This document shows positions 8,626-17,317 of a stretch of DNA of 64,000 nt, piece after piece (the first letter of the stretch is position 1; every line of letters starts with the position of its first letter). Under the pieces are notes generated by a model, which was not told where the DNA came from, ran no database searches, and worked only from the letters and a program-made list of their open reading frames with translations. Both the position numbers and the translations under genes were made by a program. This stretch comes from Loigolactobacillus coryniformis subsp. coryniformis KCTC 3167 = DSM 20001. Lineage in GTDB: Bacteria > Bacillota > Bacilli > Lactobacillales > Lactobacillaceae. The stretch spans positions 2,108,001 through 2,172,000 of the forward strand of contig NZ_CP017713.1 of the NCBI RefSeq assembly GCF_002706425.1. Direction: 5' to 3'.

Positions 8626-10109
8626 CAGCACTTTACAGCTTTTTAAAAAAATTTGGATATAAAAAGGCACGAATGCCTATTCTTTGCTAAAATGAGTTCG
8701 ACAAAAAACCACTCAGAAAGAAGGATTCGTGTTGAACTCATTTTATCAAAAATCATCACTTTTAACCACCCTCCACGCCTATTTTTTTGATTTAAAAGCG
8801 GCTGGCTTGTCTAAGCCAATGGGCCTTAACTATTTTTGGTTGTGTCTAGCGTTGTTAGTGATCGGTGACCGCCACTCGATCCGCCACTTATTTGAACAAT
8901 TTCTGGGCCGGGTGACGAAGCATTCTTTGAACACGTTTTATCGGGCTTTGGCAGTGATCGGTGACCACTTGCCACAGTTAGAAGTGCGCAACTTGACGTA
9001 TTTACTGACCTTGATTCCCACTACTTGTCAGGACTTGCCCTTATTATTGGTTCTGGATGACACGGTCCAACCCAAGTTCGGCCACAAATTTACCGGCGTC
9101 AAATATCTATTCGATCACGCCGCACATACGGGTAAGCGGCTCGTCAATGCCCATGATTTCGTTACTTTAGGTCTGATGATCCCAACACAGCGGGACCAAG
9201 ATGACCAGCCAGTTTATACGTTCTTACCGTTAGCCACGCACCTTTATCAGGCGGAACAGGCGACCAAATACCAGCAAGCGGCGCAAATGATCAAGACGAC
9301 TTTGAAATCGATCGCCAGCGACCAACAAGTGTTCCTACTGTGTGACAGTTGGTATCCCAAAGCTGAGATCAACCAACTGGTCATGACGCAACCTAATCTA
9401 GCTATGATCGCCAATGTGCGTAAAGATACCGCCATGTTTGGCTTACCCAAACGCACCGGTAAGCGCGGCCGGCCGCGGAAATATGGTGACCAGATCCATT
9501 TGGGAAATATTGCATTAAATCTTTGTTCGGCCGGAGATCAGATCGGTATAGTGCGGTGTCTGACACGCTTGATGCCCCAGCCAGTTTACATGATCCGCGT
9601 ACAACGCAAGACGACTTGTCGTCTGTTCATGGCGACGAGCGCGCCCGAAGAATTAGCGGCGATCACAACCGAAACCCTAGCCGTTGATCCGACCCAGCTC
9701 ACCTATCGGACGCCGGAGACCAGCGCCCCTGCGCCAGCGCTACGAGCGTTGGCCTACTATCAAAAACGTTGGGCGATCGAGACCTATTTTTATGAAATGA
9801 AAACATTCTGGCACTTCGGTGATTACGCCGTGCGTTCAGTAGCCAAGATTGAAGCCGATCATCATTTATTGAATACGGCGTATACCTTGATGATCGTATT
9901 GCCATTGACCCAACCTAGTTTAGCTTTTTTGGTAACCAAAAGTTTGCGTGAACGCAAACTCTGGTTAAGTCGGCAAATTCAAGCGGCGCTGTTTTTGGCT
10001 AGTTTAGCGCGGCAAGTGCAAAGGCGGTTAAAAACAACACCGGCCAAAGTGGTGATTCAGTGGTTGGCTTCTTGTTGGTCGGGGGTCAGTGAAAAGCTGT
10101 AAAGTGCTG
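8626..10109 (+). mobile_element. IS4-type insertion sequence, 1484 bp, copy 1
   Basis: Ends CAGCACTTTACAGCTTTT (8626-8643) and its reverse complement (10092-10109) form 18-bp perfect inverted repeats. The element is flanked by the 8-bp direct repeat GTTGCGTT at 8618-8625 and 10110-10117, proof of a simple insertion. A second copy of identical length lies at 40202-41685 in the opposite orientation. The transposase proteins are identical; by eye I see two differences in the leader (8701 and 8703). The near identity suggests recent transposition. Confidence 0.95.
8729..10102 (+). CDS. IS4-type transposase (copy 1)
   Basis: A 457-residue DDE transposase starting at GTG 8729 behind AGAAAGAAGGA. 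The first Asp is in LVLDDTVQPKFG (about residue 111), the second in LLCDSWYPK, and the Glu is in the YREK-type motif YQKRWAIETYFYEMK. The stop lies 7 bp inside the right end of the element. Intact and identical to the copy at 40209-41582. Confidence 0.92.
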   Translation: MLNSFYQKSSLLTTLHAYFFDLKAAGLSKPMGLNYFWLCLALLVIGDRHSIRHLFEQFLGRVTKHSLNTFYRALAVIGDHLPQLEVRNLTYLLTLIPTTCQDLPLLLVLDDTVQPKFGHKFTGVKYLFDHAAHTGKRLVNAHDFVTLGLMIPTQRDQDDQPVYTFLPLATHLYQAEQATKYQQAAQMIKTTLKSIASDQQVFLLCDSWYPKAEINQLVMTQPNLAMIANVRKDTAMFGLPKRTGKRGRPRKYGDQIHLGNIALNLCSAGDQIGIVRCLTRLMPQPVYMIRVQRKTTCRLFMATSAPEELAAITTETLAVDPTQLTYRTPETSAPAPALRALAYYQKRWAIETYFYEMKTFWHFGDYAVRSVAKIEADHHLLNTAYTLMIVLPLTQPSLAFLVTKSLRERKLWLSRQIQAALFLASLARQVQRRLKTTPAKVVIQWLASCWSGVSEKL

Positions 10110-10389
10110 GTTGCGTTGCAAAATCAACAAAATTAAAGGTCAATTGTGTTGTTTGCCGCAACAAGTGGACGACTGTTTCTAAATAGACTAACTGGTAAAC
10201 GCGCAAACGATGTAACGGTAACGAACGTTCACGTTGATACGGTGCTTGAATATTGAGGAAGAAATTATAACTAGCACCGTAAATATTATTCACAATATCC
10301 AAGCGATAACGGTGCTGGGTACGCGGTTTAAAATAAAGTGCTAATCGTTGCTGAATCACTTTTGCCGCTTGCTGTGGTGTCTCAGTCAA
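10057..10389 (-). CDS. SOS-operon middle gene with IS-derived C-terminus
   Basis: A protein of unknown function encoded between the Y-family polymerase and the YolD-like gene; no named domain is recognised. The likely start is TTG 10389, which overlaps the polymerase TGA and has GGAGG upstream; TTG 10416 or ATG 10404 are alternatives. The IS inserted near the 3' end, so the frame now runs 17 residues into the element (PALYSFSLTPDQQEANH) and stops. Removing the IS and one GTTGCGTT copy restores a native tail RWPQKQTLIKRGD and a stop overlapping the yolD-like start. The native protein is therefore changed only at its last 13-17 residues. Confidence 0.7.
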   Translation of the reverse strand: MTETPQQAAKVIQQRLALYFKPRTQHRYRLDIVNNIYGASYNFFLNIQAPYQRERSLPLHRLRVYQLVYLETVVHLLRQTTQLTFNFVDFATQPALYSFSLTPDQQEANH

Positions 10390-11680
10390 AACTATTACCT
10401 CCATTGTGTCCGCCAACGAGCGCGGCCCGCGCTAACAGGGTACCGCCTTTCAATAAGCTGCTAGCAGGAAATAGCGCCGTAGTACCAAACCGTGCCCGGA
10501 CTTGATCGAGTACGCGCTCAAAACGATCATCCTTTAATTGTCGTTGCGGATCTTGAAACAAATCAAGTTGTAATCCAGTATTAGGAACCAACTGTGAAAG
10601 CGAAACTGCAATGTACCGCACGGCTTGGCCTGACCAAGCGTCACGAAATAACGCCAACAGGTGACCAATTATTTCATGCTGACTATCCGTTGGCTCAATA
10701 CGCAGAGAATGACTAAATCCAGCACGGCCATCCTCTTGTGCTGCAGCATGGGCAAAGCCGATCCCTAAACTAACACAGCCAGCTTTTTGCTGATGGCGAC
10801 GCATCCGCGTACCTACTTGCAGCGCAATTTCGCGTAGTACCAATTCGATCTCCGCCTGTTTTAAATAATCACGCGGTAAAACTTGTGAATTGCCCCAACT
10901 TTTATCCTTCGGTGCAACTAAGTCATGGAGCTGACTGCGATCGATCCCCCACGCCAATGCATATAATTGTGCCCCAATGATCCCCATTTCTTGTTTTAGT
11001 TCATAGGGATCAATCTGTGCCAGGTCCCGAATACTGTGAATACCTAACCGTTGTAAATGTGCTGCGGTGCGGTGTCCAATGCTCCAAACTTTGGTTAAAT
11101 CAGTGATTGGCCAAACTTTAGCCGCCATAGTTGCATAGGTTAATGTTCCTAACAATTCATGATCGTGTTTAGCAAATAGGTCAAGCGCCAGCTTAGCTTG
11201 CAGCGGATTTTCGCCGATACCCACAGTCGTATAAAGTCCAAGCTGCTGCCGCACTGTACATTGAATTTTTCGTGCAACCTGCAATGGCGTCTTCCCAAAT
11301 AAACGCCAAGAATGAGTCATGTCTAGAATCGATTCATCGATCGAGTAAGGATAGCAATCTTCATCCGCAACAAAGGAACGAAAAATTTGGTTGATCGCCA
11401 AGTTTTTCTCAATGTAAAGATTCATTCGTGGTGGCACCACTAATAATTCTGGCGTCATTGGTACTTCATATTGACGCGAAACATTACTGATACCAAAGCG
11501 TTGCTTGGCCTGTGGCGAAGCAGCCAATACCAAACCGCTGCCGGTATTGTCTGCTTCTGACATGACAACTAGTACTGAACGCAACGGATTCAATCCGCGT
11601 TCAACACTTTCAACACTGGCATAAAAGGACTTATTATCGATCATAAAAAAGACACCACGCGGTTCATCGGCATAATCCAT
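10382..11680 (-). CDS. Y-family DNA polymerase (UvrX/UmuC-like)
   Basis: A 432-residue ImpB/MucB/SamB-type translesion polymerase. The catalytic carboxylates lie in FFMIDNKSFYASVES (Asp15) and in YSIDESILDMT (about residues 114-124). A helix-hairpin-helix-like part (HRTAAHLQRLGIHSIRDLA) and little-finger domain follow. ATG 11680 is preferred over GTG 11689 because GAGGTGGG then serves as Shine-Dalgarno. A LexA box lies 36 bp upstream, so the operon should be induced by DNA damage. It is first in an operon with the gene ending at 10057 and the YolD-like gene at 8195. Confidence 0.88.
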   Translation of the reverse strand: MDYADEPRGVFFMIDNKSFYASVESVERGLNPLRSVLVVMSEADNTGSGLVLAASPQAKQRFGISNVSRQYEVPMTPELLVVPPRMNLYIEKNLAINQIFRSFVADEDCYPYSIDESILDMTHSWRLFGKTPLQVARKIQCTVRQQLGLYTTVGIGENPLQAKLALDLFAKHDHELLGTLTYATMAAKVWPITDLTKVWSIGHRTAAHLQRLGIHSIRDLAQIDPYELKQEMGIIGAQLYALAWGIDRSQLHDLVAPKDKSWGNSQVLPRDYLKQAEIELVLREIALQVGTRMRRHQQKAGCVSLGIGFAHAAAQEDGRAGFSHSLRIEPTDSQHEIIGHLLALFRDAWSGQAVRYIAVSLSQLVPNTGLQLDLFQDPQRQLKDDRFERVLDQVRARFGTTALFPASSLLKGGTLLARAALVGGHNGGNSFD

Positions 11681-11715
11681 TCGACCCACCTCACCATCAC
11701 ATAATCCTATTATAG

Positions 11716-11727
11716 GAACATACGTTC
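11716..11727 (-). promoter_or_regulatory. LexA (SOS) box
   Basis: GAACATACGTTC matches the Gram-positive LexA consensus core GAAC-N4-GTTC exactly. It is placed where it would overlap the promoter of the Y-family polymerase gene. Confidence 0.85.
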
Positions 11728-11761
11728 TTATTTAGCAAGTTTTTTATGCCATTGACAAACA

Positions 11762-11806
11762 AAAAACCGAGTTATAGCTGCTCTAACACAGCTGTAACTC
11801 GGTTTT
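11762..11806 (-). terminator. Terminator of dmkA
   Basis: A 15-bp near-perfect stem (11766-11780 with 11789-11803) with a T run on the minus strand lies just beyond the stop of the prenyltransferase gene. It insulates dmkA from the SOS operon. Confidence 0.9.
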
Positions 11807-11816
11807 ACTAACTTTT

Positions 11817-12797
11817 CTAGCCAAATACTTGAGTTCGCAGAATAGCCACCACTAGTGCCAAAATTTGAACCCCTTGAAAAAGCATTAAATTCTGAATCGC
11901 CGTTTCAAATGTGGTTTCCTTGATCTGCTCTCGATGAAAAATACGACTGTTCTTGCGAATTTGTGGTAGAACTAACCAAACCAATAAACTTTCCGGCGGT
12001 AAAAGACGTAAGATTGCGCTAACCGTGACACTAGCAAAACATAAATATAACAACGCATCATACAGCCACAGCGCCCGTTTTATGCCTAGGTAGTACGGCA
12101 ATGTATAACGTTGATTGCGAATATCCTGCGGCAGATCCGACATATTATCGGCAAACATGACATTTGCCACCGTGAAAATATTCGGTAACCCGACCAAAAC
12201 TAAAATAATCAACGTTAATAAATTGCCATTGATCATGAAACGCGGCCAATCAAAAAATAACCCTAGCAATCGCTCCGGCGCAACATTGACGTAGATCGTG
12301 ATGAAAAAAACACCAAACCCTTCAGCTACACCAGAAAGCAATTCACCTAAGGGAAAACGAGAAAATGGGATCGGCCCAAAAGTATAAAAAATGGTTACAA
12401 AAATACCAGCGCCGCCCATAAATAGTAATAGTAAATTAGTTCGCCAAACCAAAATTAGGCCTAAGCCACACGCAACTACTAAAAAAGCCAGCATTAAGTT
12501 TAAAGCCCGCCGTGGCGATAAATGTTCGCGACCAATAATGTTATAAGTATCGCGATAATGTTGATCAACCGCCAATTTATAGTCCTGCACATTATTAAAG
12601 CCAGTCACAAAAAAAGCAATCGCCATCTGCGCAATAAAATAAATCAGTGAATTCAGCCAGTCAACACTTTGAAAATAATAAATCGAATACAATAAGCCTA
12701 GTATAAATGGTATTGCACTCGCAGTTTTTGCGTTCAACCGAATGAACTCTAAAAACAATTTAAAGGTCATCGGTTTAACGGTGGTTTCGTTATTCAT
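11817..12797 (-). CDS. dmkA: UbiA-family prenyltransferase, demethylmenaquinone synthesis (DmkA/MenA-like)
   Basis: A 326-residue membrane prenyltransferase with about 8-9 helices and the two Asp-rich motifs of the UbiA family: NNVQDYKLAVD (around residues 68-78) and ADNMSDLPQD (around 220-229). MenA attaches a polyprenyl chain to 1,4-dihydroxy-2-naphthoate. In the Listeria electron-transfer locus the equivalent DmkA makes a demethylmenaquinone reserved for extracellular electron transfer. Placement beside pplA, ndh2, eetAB and dmkB supports that role. No DHNA-synthesis genes are in the window, so the substrate would come from elsewhere. It is separated from pplA by a terminator. Confidence 0.85.
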   Translation of the reverse strand: MNNETTVKPMTFKLFLEFIRLNAKTASAIPFILGLLYSIYYFQSVDWLNSLIYFIAQMAIAFFVTGFNNVQDYKLAVDQHYRDTYNIIGREHLSPRRALNLMLAFLVVACGLGLILVWRTNLLLLFMGGAGIFVTIFYTFGPIPFSRFPLGELLSGVAEGFGVFFITIYVNVAPERLLGLFFDWPRFMINGNLLTLIILVLVGLPNIFTVANVMFADNMSDLPQDIRNQRYTLPYYLGIKRALWLYDALLYLCFASVTVSAILRLLPPESLLVWLVLPQIRKNSRIFHREQIKETTFETAIQNLMLFQGVQILALVVAILRTQVFG

Positions 12798-12822
12798 TTA
12801 TTTGCTTATGCCCCTTTGCGCT

Positions 12823-12868
12823 AAAAAATAAGAATAGGAACGCGGCAATATCGCCACATTCCTATTCT
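12823..12868 (-). terminator. Terminator of pplA
   Basis: A stem AGAATAGGAA/TTCCTATTCT (12831-12840, 12859-12868) with inner GC pairing is followed by a T-rich tract on the minus strand. It lies between pplA and dmkA, suggesting separate transcripts or partial readthrough. Confidence 0.8.
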
Positions 12869-12896
12869 ATTAAGTCAACATGAAAAGTACAACTAA

Positions 12897-13802
12897 TTAT
12901 TCAGCATAAACGTAGTTGCTGACCTTGATCGTACCTTTATCGCCATTTTGTGCCGCATTAACTAACTGAGCACTATACAACTTAAACGTATTTGAAGATT
13001 CAGTTGCCCCAGAAACGACCTTCACATTTTGATAAGTTGTTGCAGTCTTGCCCTTTAAAGCCTTGTTCAAATCAGGGATGTATTCCTTAGGACCAACTTT
13101 AACCTTGGACTTCATTGATTTTTCGTAAGCAGCATCCTTGGTCTTGGATTTACCATTTTTATTAACATAGTCCATATTAGACTTAGTGATCTTACCATTC
13201 TTAACGGTGATCGCCATCTTCATCCGGTAGCCATGCGAATAATTTTGTTCAGCTAACTTATATGTTCCGTTCTTCATCTTTTTACCGTTGTTAACAACAA
13301 TCGTCTTAGTGTCTCCAGCTTGTGCTGCTTGAACTAATTGTTGTGCATAGTTCTTGAAGTCGTTAGAAGATTCAGTTGCTCCAGATACAACGGCAATGGC
13401 ACCAGTATCAGAACCATTCTTCTTAAACGAATCATTCAACTGTGGAATATATTCAGCCGGACCAACCCCGCTTTTAGCCTTCATAGACTTTTCGTAATCA
13501 GCGTCTTTGGTCTTTGAATTACCATCTTTATCCACATAATCGTAACTGGTATTAGTGATCTTACCGTCATTACCAACCGTCATTGACATTTTTACCTTGT
13601 AACCATGACTGAAATTCTTTTCTTCCAGTTTATAAGTACCTGCTTTCATCGTCTTACCAGCAGTCACTTTCTTCTCAGTTACTGAACTGGATTCTGCCGA
13701 TGAACTAGACGAATCAGCAGCCTGAACTGGCATTGCTGAAGCCAATGTTAAAACTGACATCGCAACGACCGACAAGCTTGTGACAAATTTATTTAATTTC
13801 AT
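12897..13802 (-). CDS. pplA: Extracellular FMN-binding-domain protein (PplA-like), two flavin repeats
   Basis: A 301-residue secreted protein. A signal peptide (about residues 1-28) ends at VQA-A, a signal peptidase I site. After a Ser-rich linker come two homologous FMN-binding domains (about 54-160 and 177-286). Each carries a VVSGATESS motif (SGAT at 140-143 and 264-267), the type of site where a threonine is covalently flavinylated by an ApbE/FmnB enzyme. In Listeria, PplA is a lipoprotein; this protein has no cysteine at all, so it cannot be lipid-anchored that way, and no LPXTG is present. ATG 13802 follows a GGTGGGGGAAA ribosome site; an upstream in-frame ATG at 13844 is unlikely. No flavin transferase gene is nearby. 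Confidence 0.85.
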   Translation of the reverse strand: MKLNKFVTSLSVVAMSVLTLASAMPVQAADSSSSSAESSSVTEKKVTAGKTMKAGTYKLEEKNFSHGYKVKMSMTVGNDGKITNTSYDYVDKDGNSKTKDADYEKSMKAKSGVGPAEYIPQLNDSFKKNGSDTGAIAVVSGATESSNDFKNYAQQLVQAAQAGDTKTIVVNNGKKMKNGTYKLAEQNYSHGYRMKMAITVKNGKITKSNMDYVNKNGKSKTKDAAYEKSMKSKVKVGPKEYIPDLNKALKGKTATTYQNVKVVSGATESSNTFKLYSAQLVNAAQNGDKGTIKVSNYVYAE

Positions 13803-13851
13803 AATATGTTTCCCCCACCCATAAATATTTGTGTTTGACTTCACATAAATT

Positions 13852-13879
13852 AGTATATTACATTTTAAATCATAATCAA
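13852..13879 (-). promoter_or_regulatory. Predicted pplA promoter
   Basis: Minus-strand -35 TTGATT (13874-13879) and -10 TATACT (13852-13857) are 16 bp apart, giving a leader of about 45 nt. A weak cre-like palindrome GAAAACGTTTT (13900-13910) lies just upstream. The remaining 13911-14160 of this 480-bp divergent region shows only AT-rich sequence. Confidence 0.6.
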
Positions 13880-14167
13880 GCTAAAGACAGACTGCATTAG
13901 AAAACGTTTTAATTGCCATGAGTCTTTTTTAATTTAGCCATCCCTATTTTACACAAACAATAAGTTTTATATTTACAGAAACTGTAATCAACTAATTAAT
14001 TTGTCCAATGCCAAAATGAATCATAAAGTCGCTTATTATACTAATTTATTCTGAATCAAGGTGACAAAAATCAATTCGTCATTGGCATAATTTTTGTTTT
14101 ATTTCAAATAATTTGTTTTTTTGTGCTTGCACTTTAAATTTGTTCTGACCACATTTGTATATACCGA

Positions 14168-14196
14168 TGGACAAAGCGATTGCGATTCTGTATAAT
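14168..14196 (+). promoter_or_regulatory. Predicted ndh2 promoter
   Basis: -35 TGGACA (14168-14173) and a perfect -10 TATAAT (14191-14196) are separated by 17 bp. The start codon lies about 80 nt beyond the expected transcription start. Confidence 0.75.
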
Positions 14197-14283
14197 TTAC
14201 CTGATATAAGCTTTGCATTTTTTTTAACTTTATCTTTTTTGTGAAATTTTTATTCTACTGCAATTATTAAGGGGTGTTCATCT

Positions 14284-16164
14284 ATGGCTGAGAAAAATAT
14301 TGTAGTGGTTGGGGCTGGCTTTGCCGGTGTTTCTGCTACAAGACGCTTGGCAAAACGATTCAAAAAGAATCATGACGTGCATATCACACTCATTGATCGT
14401 CATTCTTACATGACTTATATGACTGAACTGCACGAAATTGCAACTGATCGTGTACCACTGGAATCTGTTCAATACGACTTAGGTCGCTTATTTGCACATA
14501 AAAAGAATGTTTCAGTGGTCACTGACAACGTTACAAAAGTCGATCACGATAAAAATGTGGTCAAAACTGAACATGGTCGTTACGACTATGATTATTTGAT
14601 TTTAGCAATGGGTGCTGAATCTAATGACTTTGGCACACCTGGGGTTAAAGAACATGGCTTTAGCCTTTGGTCCTTTGAAGATGCGGTTAAAATCAAAGAA
14701 CACATTAAAGCTACCGTTGCTGCGGCAGCATTAGAACATGACGAAGCCAAGCGCAAAGCAATGTTAACGTTTGTCGTTGTTGGTGGCGGCTTTACTGGGG
14801 TCGAGACCATTGGTGAAATGATCGATTGGCGGCCAATCTTAGCTAAGGAAAACAAGATTGATCCAAGCGAGATCACTTTGATCTTAGACGAAGCAGTCCC
14901 AACGATCCTTAACATGTTGGACCGTCCTGATGCGGATCTGGCCCTACGTTTCATGAAGAAAAAAGGCGTGGATGTTCGTACTAGTGCGCCAATCACTGAA
15001 GTCGGTGCCGACTACATGACGTTGAAGGATGGTACGCATGTGCCTACGCATACGGTCATTTGGACGGCTGGCTTAAAGGCTAACACCGATACTGCTGAGT
15101 TTGATATGGAACAAGGTCGCGCAGGTCGTTTAGTAACTAACGAATACATGCAATCCAAGCAATATCCTAATACTTATGTTGCTGGGGACCTGTCCTTAAA
15201 TACCAATGAAGGCGATCGTGGGACACCACAAATTGTTGAAGCAGCTGAACAAACTGGGAATACTGCTGCAGAACATATCGTCGCTACGGTTAACGGCACT
15301 ACACCTAAGCCTTTGAAGAGTAGTTATTCTGGCTTTGTCGTTTCGATTGGCTCCCATTACAGTGTTGCTAACGTTTTTGGTAGCATTCACCTTAGCGGTT
15401 GGCTGGGCACCATGATGAAGCACATGATCAACTTGTTGTACTTCTTTACAACTTTTGCTGGCTACTATATTTTCCAATACAGCATGCATGAATTCTTCCG
15501 TAACCGCAATGGTCGTAATCCTTTCTGGGGCCATATTTCTCGCTACGGTAACGTTTTATGGAGTGTTCCCGCGCGGATCTTCTACGCTTCTATGTGGTTA
15601 GTCGATTGCTGGTACAAGATTCAAGGTAGTGGCTCATGGTTTAACGGCAAGCTCCGGCTACCGTTCACTTGGCTCTATCCCAAGGTAACTACTAGTGGTG
15701 CTTCTGAAGCAGCTGGCACAGCCAAAAAAGCAGTTGAATCAGCTGCGGCAGCGCCAACTAATGAATTTTTCAGTCTATCATATGATTACGGTAAACAACC
15801 AATGATGATCTTCAAGCACTTACCAAAGTGGTATGAAAGTGTAACTAAGTTCTTCATTCCTAACAAGCAAACAGCGCTTTTCATGCAAGAATTCATGACG
15901 ATCGTTGAAATTGGTTTAGCACTGTGTATTTTGTTTGGTTTGTTCACTTGGTTAGCCAATGCAATCACAATTGGTTTAGTGGTGGTCTTCTGCTTATCCG
16001 GTATGTTCTACTGGGTCAACATGTGGATGCCATTTATGGCCCTCGCCTTGATGAACGGCTCCGGTCGTGCATTTGGTCTCGACTTCTGGGTTGTGCCGTG
16101 GTTACAAAAACATCTTGGTCACTGGTGGTACGGCGACTTGAAATCAATTTATGGTAAACATTAA
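14284..16164 (+). CDS. ndh2: Type II NADH dehydrogenase with C-terminal membrane domain (Ndh2)
   Basis: A 626-residue flavoprotein. Residues 1-370 form a NADH:quinone oxidoreductase with the FAD Rossmann motif VVVGAGFAGVSA (GxGxxG near residue 10) and the NADH motif VVVGGGFTGVE (near 164). The longer C-terminal part has hydrophobic segments near 377-405 and 535-590, absent from ordinary NDH-2. This architecture is that of Ndh2 from the Listeria and Lactiplantibacillus electron-transfer locus, which passes electrons from NADH to a demethylmenaquinone pool. GGGGTG precedes ATG 14284. It diverges from pplA and is separated from eetA by a terminator. Confidence 0.9.
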   Translation: MAEKNIVVVGAGFAGVSATRRLAKRFKKNHDVHITLIDRHSYMTYMTELHEIATDRVPLESVQYDLGRLFAHKKNVSVVTDNVTKVDHDKNVVKTEHGRYDYDYLILAMGAESNDFGTPGVKEHGFSLWSFEDAVKIKEHIKATVAAAALEHDEAKRKAMLTFVVVGGGFTGVETIGEMIDWRPILAKENKIDPSEITLILDEAVPTILNMLDRPDADLALRFMKKKGVDVRTSAPITEVGADYMTLKDGTHVPTHTVIWTAGLKANTDTAEFDMEQGRAGRLVTNEYMQSKQYPNTYVAGDLSLNTNEGDRGTPQIVEAAEQTGNTAAEHIVATVNGTTPKPLKSSYSGFVVSIGSHYSVANVFGSIHLSGWLGTMMKHMINLLYFFTTFAGYYIFQYSMHEFFRNRNGRNPFWGHISRYGNVLWSVPARIFYASMWLVDCWYKIQGSGSWFNGKLRLPFTWLYPKVTTSGASEAAGTAKKAVESAAAAPTNEFFSLSYDYGKQPMMIFKHLPKWYESVTKFFIPNKQTALFMQEFMTIVEIGLALCILFGLFTWLANAITIGLVVVFCLSGMFYWVNMWMPFMALALMNGSGRAFGLDFWVVPWLQKHLGHWWYGDLKSIYGKH

Positions 16165-16182
16165 CAATTACAGTCAATAACG

Positions 16183-16226
16183 GGGATGGTTCTGGGGTGA
16201 CTTACCCAGGGCCATTTCTTTTTTTC
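16183..16226 (+). terminator. Terminator between ndh2 and eetA
   Basis: An 11-bp stem with two G-U pairs (ATGGTTCTGGG with CCCAGGGCCAT) and an 8-nt loop is followed by a long T run. Only 34 bp remain before eetA, so downstream genes may depend on readthrough. Confidence 0.88.
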
Positions 16227-16259
16227 AAAGCAAATCGGCAATAGAATGGAGTCAAGTCT

Positions 16260-16703
16260 GTGGCTAAGAATAAGTATTTGAAAATGATTCGTCCGTGGGA
16301 CATCATTATTGTGGTTTTGCTAGTGATCGGCTCGTTCACTCCGCTTGTCATTTTTGCGTTGCATGAAAAGAATCAGGTTGCAACTGATAAACAGGCACCA
16401 ACGACGCAGGTACGCACTGCTGTTATCAGCCATAATGGCAAAAAAGTGTATTCGATCAAACTAACCGGTCACAAAGGTTCGACTAAATACCGTTATCAGG
16501 CCGCCGATGGTGACTACAATGATGTCGAGATCAAAGGTGATCGAATCGCCATCGTTGGTGCCAATTGCCGTGATCAAGTCTGTGTGCGCCGTGGATGGAT
16601 CTCAAAACCTGGACAAACGATCGTCTGTTTGCCACATAAACTCTTGATCGAGATCAAGGTCAACCACGGCTCACAAACCCAAGGTGGGATGGTCACCGAA
16701 TGA
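16260..16703 (+). CDS. eetA: EetA, NusG-domain-II membrane-anchored protein
   Basis: A 147-residue protein starting at GTG 16260 behind GGAG. One membrane helix (about 15-34) is followed by an exported NusG domain II-like fold with three cysteines: Cys103 and Cys108 in NCRDQVC and Cys123 in IVCLPHK. In electron-transfer loci EetA and EetB assist electron passage from quinone to extracellular flavoproteins; the exact role is unresolved. It overlaps eetB by 4 bp (ATGA). Confidence 0.85.
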   Translation: MAKNKYLKMIRPWDIIIVVLLVIGSFTPLVIFALHEKNQVATDKQAPTTQVRTAVISHNGKKVYSIKLTGHKGSTKYRYQAADGDYNDVEIKGDRIAIVGANCRDQVCVRRGWISKPGQTIVCLPHKLLIEIKVNHGSQTQGGMVTE

Positions 16704-17317
16704 GTGAGGAAAAATTAATGACCCAACCTAAAATTCAAAAATATGTATTCATTGCCTTATTAGTTGCACAAGGTGTCATTATTGGCCTACTAGAACGGAT
16801 GATTCCCTTTCCCTTCGCATTTGCCCCCGGCGCTAAACTAGGCTTAGCAAATCTGATTACGATCGTTGCCCTATTTACAATGCCTTTTCGCGATAGCTTT
16901 TTGCTACTATGGATGCGTTTGATCCTAACTACCTTGCTGGGCGGTACACTATCAACTTTTCTATATTCAGCAGGTGGTGCAGTACTTAGTTATTTGGGGA
17001 TGTTATTGATCAAACAGCTGGGACCCAAGCGCGTTAGCATTATTGGTATTTCCAGTGCTGGTGGCGTCCTGCACAACGTCGGTCAATTATTAGTTGCTAG
17101 CCTAATTGCTCAGAGTTGGACGGTAATGCTCTACTTACCAATCTTATCCTTCATTGGTATTCTTGCGGGAATTGCAATTGGTATCTCTGCTAATTATTTA
17201 TTCGAGCACGTTCGTACCCTAAATTATTTAAAGGCCAATTATGCGCATATGCAAACGCAAAAGAAACGTCAACGACACGTGAGACACTTAAAGGAGTCGC
17301 ATTATGACAAAAATTAA
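16700..17317 (+). CDS. eetB: EetB, Gx/ECF-like integral membrane protein
   Basis: A 205-residue hydrophobic protein with about five membrane helices, of the family annotated as heptaprenyl diphosphate synthase component I or Gx transporter. The N-terminal motif IPFPFAFAPGAKLGLANLI is typical. In electron-transfer loci this is EetB. ATG 16700 overlaps the eetA stop; an ATG at 16718 has a better-spaced GAGG and may be the true start. A basic C-terminal tail (KKRQRHVRH) faces the cytoplasm by prediction. It overlaps dmkB by 14 bp. Confidence 0.85.
   Translation: MSEEKLMTQPKIQKYVFIALLVAQGVIIGLLERMIPFPFAFAPGAKLGLANLITIVALFTMPFRDSFLLLWMRLILTTLLGGTLSTFLYSAGGAVLSYLGMLLIKQLGPKRVSIIGISSAGGVLHNVGQLLVASLIAQSWTVMLYLPILSFIGILAGIAIGISANYLFEHVRTLNYLKANYAHMQTQKKRQRHVRHLKESHYDKN

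Noticed and set aside
9247-9905. Small antisense frames inside the 1484-bp IS (also in the second copy)
   Set aside because: Both are shadows of the transposase gene, repeated only because the IS is repeated.
13900-13910. cre site upstream of pplA
   Set aside because: GAAAACGTTTT is palindromic but lacks the TG and CA ends of the cre consensus; kept only as a weak note.
14278-16157. Several open frames on both strands across ndh2
   Set aside because: ndh2 explains the region with a full-length conserved product and a good promoter; the others lack start signals.
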